A DNA stretch of 11,515 bases from positions 1 to 11,515 of the forward strand of contig JABEVL010000078.1 of NCBI GenBank assembly GCA_013043995.1. The letters are read 5' to 3'. How positions within the stretch are numbered: position 1 is the stretch's first letter; each line of letters begins with the position of its first letter. Made by a program: the position numbers and the translations under genes. Below the pieces are notes generated by a model. It was not told the DNA's origin, did no database searches, and worked only from the letters and a program-made list of their open reading frames with translations. Source of the DNA: Spirochaetales bacterium (GTDB lineage Bacteria > Spirochaetota > Spirochaetia > JABEVK01). Below, in pieces: positions 6,267-11,515 of this stretch.

Positions 6267-7462
6267 TAGAGTAAATTTCCCATCATTGTAAAGATAGGCG
6301 TAATAAAGGTCAGAATCAGTGTCAAAAAGATACCTCCAACAACAACGATCAAGGTTGGTTCAGCAAGGTTCATCAACCTTGAGTAAAATTTATCTGTTTC
6401 TTTCTGGTAAAAGCCCCTCACCTGGGTGAAACTCCGCACAAGATCATGGGCTCCTTCCCCTACAGCCATCCAGCCGATCAGAACCTGGGGAAAGATTTTT
6501 TCTTGCAAAAGCGCCTGCGAAAGAGGAACCCCTTTGACGACACTTTCGCGCGATCGCAATAGTCCTTCCCTAAATCGCAGGTTCCCCACAACCCAAGCGC
6601 TTTCCGTCAGGGCTTCTTCGAGAGAATAGCTTGAATTCAGTAATGTTTCCATAGCAAAGGCAAAGTTCAAACCAAACGCAAAGTGATAAAAAGTCTTTAG
6701 CCAGGGGAGATTTAGCAAGAAACCGTCGAGCTGTTTGGCCCAGGCGATGTTTTTTGAACGCAAGCCGACCGCAAAGACGGCGAACAGCCCCAAGATGACA
6801 AGAATTGCGACGATGACGGCGGCTCCAACTTGAAAATTGCTCACATTAATCTTGTAAAGCTCAGCTGCTTTTGGGTTCATGGATGAAATCATTCCTGTAA
6901 GGCTAGGCAGAACAAAGGTTGCCAAAAGGACCAAACCCACCAAGGCAACAACGAGTATAAATGCCGGATAAACGAGGGCACTGATTGTTTTATCGCGCAG
7001 TGTTTGCCTGCCCGCCAAGTATTCGCTTAAACGCGAAAAAATCGTCCCAAGATCTCCTGTTTTTTCCCCGATTCGAACGAGCCCGAGGTACAAGGATGAA
7101 AACCCGGACTTCCATGTGGATAAAACCTCAAATAAGCTATCTCCCTTGCCTACCCGTTCTTCTACCTCATGGAGCAAGGGTGCGACAGAGGTTCCGCCAA
7201 GTTTTTTGGCGATCGTCAACGCTTCCTTGAGCCGCAAGCCGTTCGCCATCAGCGTTGCCAAGATCTGAGTAAATTCAAGTACGACTGCAGGTTTTAGACG
7301 TTTGACAGGAACCGCCAAACTTGACGATACGGGCTGAACAGAAAGAATGAAAAAACCTTCTTGATTGAGATCTCGCACAACGGCCGTCGGATGCGCAGCA
7401 TCCCGCCTGATCACAAGACGATTTCCCTTGCTGTCCATGACGCGGCAAACAAAACTACTCAT
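6266..7462 (-). CDS. gspF: GspF inner-membrane platform protein
   Basis: The start is ATG at 7462, overlapping the gspE stop as ATGA; 398 residues, the normal family length. A small N-terminal domain (1-55) is followed by two repeated T2SSF helical domains (about 60-185 and 262-388). Membrane helices lie at about 162-188, 211-233 and 368-393. Typical repeat features are the F-T-Q-I-L-A-T-L-M-A-N-G segment near 64-75, with a matching F-A-M-E-T-L-L-N-S-S near 268-278, and the I-G-E-K-T-G-D-L (131-138) and V-G-E-G-A-H-D-L (334-341) motifs. GspF is the polytopic platform protein that couples GspE motion to pseudopilin assembly. Its homologue in pili is PilC, but the neighbours here are T2SS-type. 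Confidence 0.96.
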   Translation of the reverse strand: MSSFVCRVMDSKGNRLVIRRDAAHPTAVVRDLNQEGFFILSVQPVSSSLAVPVKRLKPAVVLEFTQILATLMANGLRLKEALTIAKKLGGTSVAPLLHEVEERVGKGDSLFEVLSTWKSGFSSLYLGLVRIGEKTGDLGTIFSRLSEYLAGRQTLRDKTISALVYPAFILVVALVGLVLLATFVLPSLTGMISSMNPKAAELYKINVSNFQVGAAVIVAILVILGLFAVFAVGLRSKNIAWAKQLDGFLLNLPWLKTFYHFAFGLNFAFAMETLLNSSYSLEEALTESAWVVGNLRFREGLLRSRESVVKGVPLSQALLQEKIFPQVLIGWMAVGEGAHDLVRSFTQVRGFYQKETDKFYSRLMNLAEPTLIVVVGGIFLTLILTFITPIFTMMGNLL

Positions 7463-8922
7463 CTTGAAAGTACCGCACGCTCAACCTCGTCGATTGTCGT
7501 AATTCCATCGGACAATTTTCTCAGCGTATCATCCAGGAGAAAAATGGCTTTTTTTTTGCGGAAATATTCTTCCATTTCACGCCGTTTCCCCCCCTGAACG
7601 ATCATCTCCTCGACCGCGTCATCGATCTGGAAAATTTCAGCAATCACCGTTCGCCCTTTGTAGCCCGATTGGGCACATTCAGGGCAACCCTCGCCTTTAA
7701 ACAAAGGTGGTAGAGCTTTTCCCAGTCGTGAACTTAACCAAGCTTTTTGTGAGGGCGTAGGGGTTGCGGGTTTTCGACAAGCTGGACAGATCTTTCTGAC
7801 AAGGCGCTGGGCCGCAACCGCCCTCAAGACGGCACCCAAAAGGTAGGGCTCGGCACCCATGTTGGTCAGACGGGGAATGGCCCCAAGGGCATCGTTCGTG
7901 TGGAGTGTTGAAAGGACAAGGTGTCCCGTCAAGGCGCTTCTCAAGGATAATTCTGCCGTTTTGCGATCGCGGATTTCACCGACCATGAGAATATTGGGGT
8001 CTTGACGCAACAGCCGTCTAAGGATTGTGTCGAAGCTTAAACCGATGGCCTCGTTAGTCTGGATCTGATTGACACCATCTAGGATATTTTCAACAGGATC
8101 CTCGATGGTGATTACCTTTTTATCTTCTGTGGAAAGCTCGCGGATCAGGGCGTTCAGCGTTGTTGTTTTTCCGCTGCCCGTGGGGCCGGTGATCAGAATT
8201 AAACCGTTGCTGGATTTCGAACAGCTTCGTAGCGGCTCAAGATAATCCGAAGAAAATCCGAGGTTTTCCAAACTCTGGACCTCGCCCTGCCGCTGGAAAA
8301 GGCGCAACACTATCGATTCTCCATCGGTCAGCGGCACAATTGAAACACGAAACTCAACGTCTCGCCCCCCCGCGTTGACCGAAAGTCTGCCGTCTTGGGG
8401 TTGTCGGCGCTCAATGATGTTGAGGTTGGCCATCACTTTGATCCGGGAGGATAAACTTGGAAAAATATTACGCGGGAGCGTTCTGCCTGTTCTCAGAACA
8501 CCATCCACCCGGTATCTCACCCGAACTTGTCGAGGCAGCGCCTCAAAATGAATATCTGAACAGCCCAAACGGATGCCTTCTAACAAAATATTGTTGACCA
8601 AATTGACGACGGGGGCATCGTTCGCCAGTTTGTCGAGCAGGAGTTTTTCGTCAGCTACCTGGTCAGACTGAGATTGCACCTGAGAGTATTGCCGGCTCAA
8701 GAATTCGGCCAGTTCTTGTTGGTCAATCAATAAAAACTCAAGTGGTTCAGGGAAGAAATACGCCAGTTCCGCTTTGAGCTTCTCGTTGTGTTCATCAACA
8801 AGACCGACAAGAATTCTCGATTCGTTCTGGGAGAGTTTCAAGGCTCCCCGACTTTCGATAAACTCCAGCGGAAATTGTTCTTCCCCTTCTGGCAAGGGGA
8901 AGAAATCAGCCAAGTGGTTCAT
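7459..8922 (-). CDS. gspE: GspE secretion ATPase
   Basis: The start is ATG at 8922, overlapping the secretin stop as ATGA; 487 residues. An N-terminal N1E-like domain (about 1-85) is followed by the PAS-like N2E region (about 95-215, with C-S-D-I-H-F-E at 121-127 and D-G-R-L at 177-180). The RecA-like ATPase core has Walker A G-P-T-G-S-G-K-T (246-253), the Asp box I-T-I-E-D-P-V-E (271-278), Walker B I-L-M-V-G-E-I-R-D (311-319) and the His box T-G-H-L-V-L-S-T-L-H-T-N-D (332-344). The tetracysteine metal module is C379/C382 and C413/C416. All key residues for ATP hydrolysis are present. GspE is a cytoplasmic hexamer that powers pseudopilus assembly through GspL and GspF. The PilB pilus ATPase is the close alternative, but the operon content points to T2SS. 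A run of nine A lies in the coding strand near the 3' end (7549-7557). Confidence 0.97.
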   Translation of the reverse strand: MNHLADFFPLPEGEEQFPLEFIESRGALKLSQNESRILVGLVDEHNEKLKAELAYFFPEPLEFLLIDQQELAEFLSRQYSQVQSQSDQVADEKLLLDKLANDAPVVNLVNNILLEGIRLGCSDIHFEALPRQVRVRYRVDGVLRTGRTLPRNIFPSLSSRIKVMANLNIIERRQPQDGRLSVNAGGRDVEFRVSIVPLTDGESIVLRLFQRQGEVQSLENLGFSSDYLEPLRSCSKSSNGLILITGPTGSGKTTTLNALIRELSTEDKKVITIEDPVENILDGVNQIQTNEAIGLSFDTILRRLLRQDPNILMVGEIRDRKTAELSLRSALTGHLVLSTLHTNDALGAIPRLTNMGAEPYLLGAVLRAVAAQRLVRKICPACRKPATPTPSQKAWLSSRLGKALPPLFKGEGCPECAQSGYKGRTVIAEIFQIDDAVEEMIVQGGKRREMEEYFRKKKAIFLLDDTLRKLSDGITTIDEVERAVLSR

Positions 8923-11069
8923 CGAAAGTCCTTTTGGAAACGCCGGTAGTACATTGTGATTCGTTCGTCAGGCGAAAGAACCTGCTCATCGGGTTTATCA
9001 AGAATAGGAACGATGTAAATGGTGAATTCAGTGTGCTGAACCTGCTCGGTTTTGCCCTGAAAAAGCAAACCCAGCAATGGAATATCACTCAGGATAGGCG
9101 TTTTGGTCAGCGTGACAGTTTTGTCGTCCTCTTTTAGCCCACCGATGACGAGCGGCTGCCCTGAGGGCATCCGAACTTCGGTTGAAAGTTTTTTTTCTGT
9201 TGTATTAGGAGGTAACGTGCTTGACGACGAAGAAGAGGACGGTTCTTGTCGCGATAGTGTGGCGTCGACCTTGAGCGTAACCATGTTGTCGGAAGATATC
9301 CAGCCTTCCAGGTTGAGGATCAAACCGCTGGAAAGTTGATTGATCGAACCGACAACCGTGGCACTACCCGTCGTGCTAATCTCGTTCGAGGCGTAGTAGG
9401 TGCTCACGGTGTTCTGAAAGGAAACTTTTTCACCAGACAGTCCGTTAAGGGTCGTGTCCGCCACAACACGGGCATCATTGTTCGTTATGGCTGCGTTGAG
9501 GTTCATTCCGAACCCCACGCCAAAATTCCCGACGACATCAAAATTAAAATTGAGCAGCTGCCCCAGAGCCCCGCTGAAAGCCTGCCCCTGATCACCTGCT
9601 TGGATTGTCATGTTCGGGGTGAAAGTTGAGGTTTTTCCATCGTCAAATTGAAGAACAAGAAGCTCATACCTCAGTAATGGACGGGGAACATCGATCACTT
9701 CCAGGTCTTTCTTAAAACGCTGCAAAAGGTCTGGAGAGCCTCTGAAAAAAACAAGGGTAGGATCACTAGTTTTAATGACATTTGCCGCGGTTACCGATGG
9801 CGGCAATTTCGCCAACAAGTCGTCAGCCTTCATAAATCTCAACCTGATCGGCGTATCCTGAACGGGTCGATCCACCATGTGAACAAAGTTGATAAAGTCC
9901 TGCTCCCTTTCTTTGGGCAAAGTCACGATCAACGAGGTTTTATTCGGCAAAGCGTGCGGATCAAATCCAGCAAGATCAGCGGGAAGCAACGGGATGACCT
10001 CGTCTGCCTTGACATAATTCAAGTCAACCCTAATCGTTACTCCATCTTTTGACGGTTTATCGATGAGATTGATGAAGTTCCAGATAGGTTTGATTTGCTC
10101 AAGGCTACCGGAAAGCACGATTTTATTTCCTTTATCATCGAGCCTGAAAAAATTATTCAGATTCAAACTAGGAGGGAGGAGTTTCAAAAACTCGGAAGAC
10201 GAGATAAATTGGAAGGGAATAACAACTGTGGTTAAATATTTTTTTAGGAGATCCTCGCGTTGGACTCCGTATATATAATAAACACCCTTATCGATTTTAT
10301 AATCCGCGTTGACCTGGAGTAAGAGTGTTTGTAAAGCTTCATTAAAGGTAAGGTTGTTCAAGTAGATATTATCTACCATAACGTCGCGATCAAAAAGAAG
10401 TAAAAATTCTTTATTTGCTAGTTTAAATAAGGATAGGAGCAAGTCTTTGAAACGCGATTGGGCTACATGAAGATTAAACCTGCCTCCCTTTTGAGTGATC
10501 GCGTCACTCGGAGAAAAGCTCCCCCCTTGTGCCTGGGAAGACAGGCGCAGATAATAGTAACTTTTTTCAACATCAAGTCGAAAATTCGGATATTGGGCAA
10601 TTGCTATTTTCAATAGATCAATTACACTTGCATCTTTCAGGTTGATCGTCATGGGTGTGTCAGGAATATTGTCATAAAGAATCGTTTTATTGATTTTATT
10701 TGAAACGACGCGAAGGATGTCCCGAAGAGGGACCTGATTGGCATTGACGTCCAGACTGCCATCGGGATTGACAGTCACAGAAACACGCGAAATATAGTAG
10801 ACGCCGTGCACCAAAGTCGATGCAAGATGATAGGTGGCAAGAAAAGTCGCTAGTGCTTGCTGAAAACTCATGTTGGCAAAAACATAACTGGCTTTTCCGC
10901 TCACGGTTTCATCGGGCACGATCGAAACGTCGTTAAGCTCACCCAAGGTCAACAGAATGTCTCGAATGTTCTGGTCGCGAAATTCCAGGGTTTTCATGAC
11001 CGTATTTTGCCCCCAGAGCAGGGACGCTCCAACAAAGATAAGACTGAACAATAAGATGAGCTTTCTCAA
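8919..11069 (-). CDS. gspD: GspD-like secretin with repeated N-terminal modules
   Basis: The chosen start is TTG at 11069: it overlaps the peptidase stop as TTGA and has GGGGA six bases upstream. It gives 716 residues and a clean signal peptide (R-K-L-I-L-L-F-S..., cut near L-L-W-G, residue 20). A TTG at 11102 would add eleven residues that spoil the signal peptide. Mature regions: three successive STN/N0-like beta-alpha-beta modules (about 25-93, 105-175, 197-267), each ending in a YYI or YYL strand; three N1-type modules (about 276-339, 344-402, 404-462); and the secretin barrel domain (463-693). The barrel carries the signature V-I-G-G-L-K-E-D-D and the T-K-T-P-I-L-S-D-I-P-L-L-G-L-L-F motif (656-670). 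A seven-Ser run (611-617) interrupts a barrel loop. The protein forms the outer-membrane exit channel. Residue positions for modules are read by eye. Confidence 0.95.
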   Translation of the reverse strand: MRKLILLFSLIFVGASLLWGQNTVMKTLEFRDQNIRDILLTLGELNDVSIVPDETVSGKASYVFANMSFQQALATFLATYHLASTLVHGVYYISRVSVTVNPDGSLDVNANQVPLRDILRVVSNKINKTILYDNIPDTPMTINLKDASVIDLLKIAIAQYPNFRLDVEKSYYYLRLSSQAQGGSFSPSDAITQKGGRFNLHVAQSRFKDLLLSLFKLANKEFLLLFDRDVMVDNIYLNNLTFNEALQTLLLQVNADYKIDKGVYYIYGVQREDLLKKYLTTVVIPFQFISSSEFLKLLPPSLNLNNFFRLDDKGNKIVLSGSLEQIKPIWNFINLIDKPSKDGVTIRVDLNYVKADEVIPLLPADLAGFDPHALPNKTSLIVTLPKEREQDFINFVHMVDRPVQDTPIRLRFMKADDLLAKLPPSVTAANVIKTSDPTLVFFRGSPDLLQRFKKDLEVIDVPRPLLRYELLVLQFDDGKTSTFTPNMTIQAGDQGQAFSGALGQLLNFNFDVVGNFGVGFGMNLNAAITNNDARVVADTTLNGLSGEKVSFQNTVSTYYASNEISTTGSATVVGSINQLSSGLILNLEGWISSDNMVTLKVDATLSRQEPSSSSSSSTLPPNTTEKKLSTEVRMPSGQPLVIGGLKEDDKTVTLTKTPILSDIPLLGLLFQGKTEQVQHTEFTIYIVPILDKPDEQVLSPDERITMYYRRFQKDFR
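9219..9239 (-). repeat. Polyserine tract in the secretin domain
   Basis: Seven consecutive Ser codons encode residues 611-617 of the secretin. The codons are mixed (TCC, TCT, TCG, TCA, AGC), so this is a protein-level low-complexity loop rather than a pure DNA microsatellite. It lies between two strands of the barrel domain, just before the conserved secretin signature. Confidence 0.7.
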
Positions 11070-11515
11070 AATTTCCCCATAATTACGGCGAGACCACCCC
11101 AAAACAAGCTTGGCAAAAACGGGATGGCCTCAACCCTTTCGTTACGAAAACCCAGCCTCATGGACCAGGTGTAGGCTCCTAAGGCAGCCAGGCAAGCGAG
11201 AGCCAGGGCTACGACGAGTGACCAGAAATTCAACAGAAAGGCCAGCCCGCTCATAAAGAGGACGTCGGCCTCGCCAAGACGCCCAGGAAAGAACAAAAGC
11301 AACAAGGACCCCAGAATGAGGGTTACGCCAGCCTCGGCGAGGTGCGCCGGCCAGCCAGGGAAAGGTAGTCCAAACAGACACCAGATGCCATAGGTGAAAA
11401 ATAACAACGGTGCCGATACACTTTGAGCTTTAAGGTCTTGAAACACTAAAGGGAGGGCCAAGGCCACAAAAACTAGCAAAGATAAGTCATTTCTCAGTAC
11501 TAATAAAGCGCGAAA
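11066..11515 (-). CDS. gspO: Prepilin peptidase (GspO/PilD-like), 3' part only
   Basis: The frame is open to the right edge, so the 149 visible residues are the C-terminal portion; the TTG at 11479 is internal. The visible part is hydrophobic with several membrane helices. It matches the catalytic core of the A24 aspartic peptidases: the first catalytic Asp in V-F-Q-D27-L-K-A-Q, the second in L-G-E-A-D84-V-L-F, and the late P-F-L-P-S-L-F-W-G-G segment. The usual second motif is GxGD; here it reads GEAD, with Ala in place of the second Gly. These enzymes sit in the inner membrane, cut prepilin leaders on the cytoplasmic side and N-methylate the new N-terminus. The cytoplasmic N-terminal domain, if present, lies outside the window. 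The gene heads the visible operon and overlaps the secretin gene by four bases (TTGA). Co-location with four pseudopilin genes supports the role. Confidence 0.85.
   Translation of the reverse strand, partial: FRALLVLRNDLSLLVFVALALPLVFQDLKAQSVSAPLLFFTYGIWCLFGLPFPGWPAHLAEAGVTLILGSLLLLFFPGRLGEADVLFMSGLAFLLNFWSLVVALALACLAALGAYTWSMRLGFRNERVEAIPFLPSLFWGGLAVIMGKF

Noticed and set aside
5772..6269. A 165-residue plus-strand open frame
   Set aside because: It lies opposite gspG, whose motifs are unmistakable, and shows no recognisable domain; it is an antisense shadow.
1509..8922. Reading the operon as a type IV pilus locus
   Set aside because: There is no PilT, GspK is clear from its two N-V-N-T-A/D-V-N-T-A motifs and missing +5 Glu, GspG has its calcium loop, and PilM and PilN parts are fused as in GspL.
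11066..11479. A complete 137-residue peptidase starting at TTG 11479
   Set aside because: The frame stays open to the right edge and the start falls within a membrane helix just before the first catalytic Asp, so the gene is cut by the window.

Overview
The window is mostly one leftward (minus-strand) operon of about 10 kb. It encodes a type II secretion system (T2SS, general secretion pathway) with no intergenic base between genes. Reading in the direction of transcription, from the right edge to about position 1509, the order is: 3' part of a prepilin peptidase (GspO/PilD-like), secretin GspD, ATPase GspE, platform protein GspF, major pseudopilin GspG, a very small minor pseudopilin (GspI/H-like), a second minor pseudopilin (GspJ-like), the atypical pseudopilin GspK, and then GspL-like, GspM/PilO-like and GspC/PilP-like inner-membrane proteins. 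It ends with a lipoprotein that joins a beta-sandwich domain to TPR repeats. Every neighbouring pair overlaps by 1 to 26 bases, often as TTGA, ATGA or GTGA stop/start overlaps, so tight translational coupling is likely. Several starts are TTG or GTG.

Left of the operon are two unrelated items. On the plus strand, about 785-1490, is the decayed remnant of a Y-family DNA polymerase V subunit (umuC-like). It lacks the catalytic N-terminus and carries at least two frameshifts. On the minus strand, from 684 to the left edge, is the first 228 codons of a secreted, beta-rich lipoprotein. This reading frame runs off the window, and it has a clear ribosome binding site and a good sigma70-like promoter just upstream.

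Functionally, the peptidase would cleave and methylate the pseudopilins G, I/H, J and K. GspE and GspF would drive pseudopilus growth on the C-L-M inner-membrane platform. The pseudopilus would push substrates through the GspD channel in the outer membrane. The terminal TPR lipoprotein is a plausible pilotin or secretin accessory protein. The set therefore implies a diderm (two-membrane) bacterium. The secretin sequence style (repeated small N-domains ending in YYI/YYL) and the divergent peptidase recall Spirochaetota T2SS loci, but this is a recollection-based guess of moderate to low confidence.

The main oddities are: three tandem STN-like modules in the secretin; a GEAD motif in place of GxGD in the peptidase, together with unusual cleavage sites in its predicted substrates; a pseudopilin of only about 54 mature residues; and an L-M-C gene order that resembles pilMNOP of type IV pili rather than the usual gspC-first T2SS layout.
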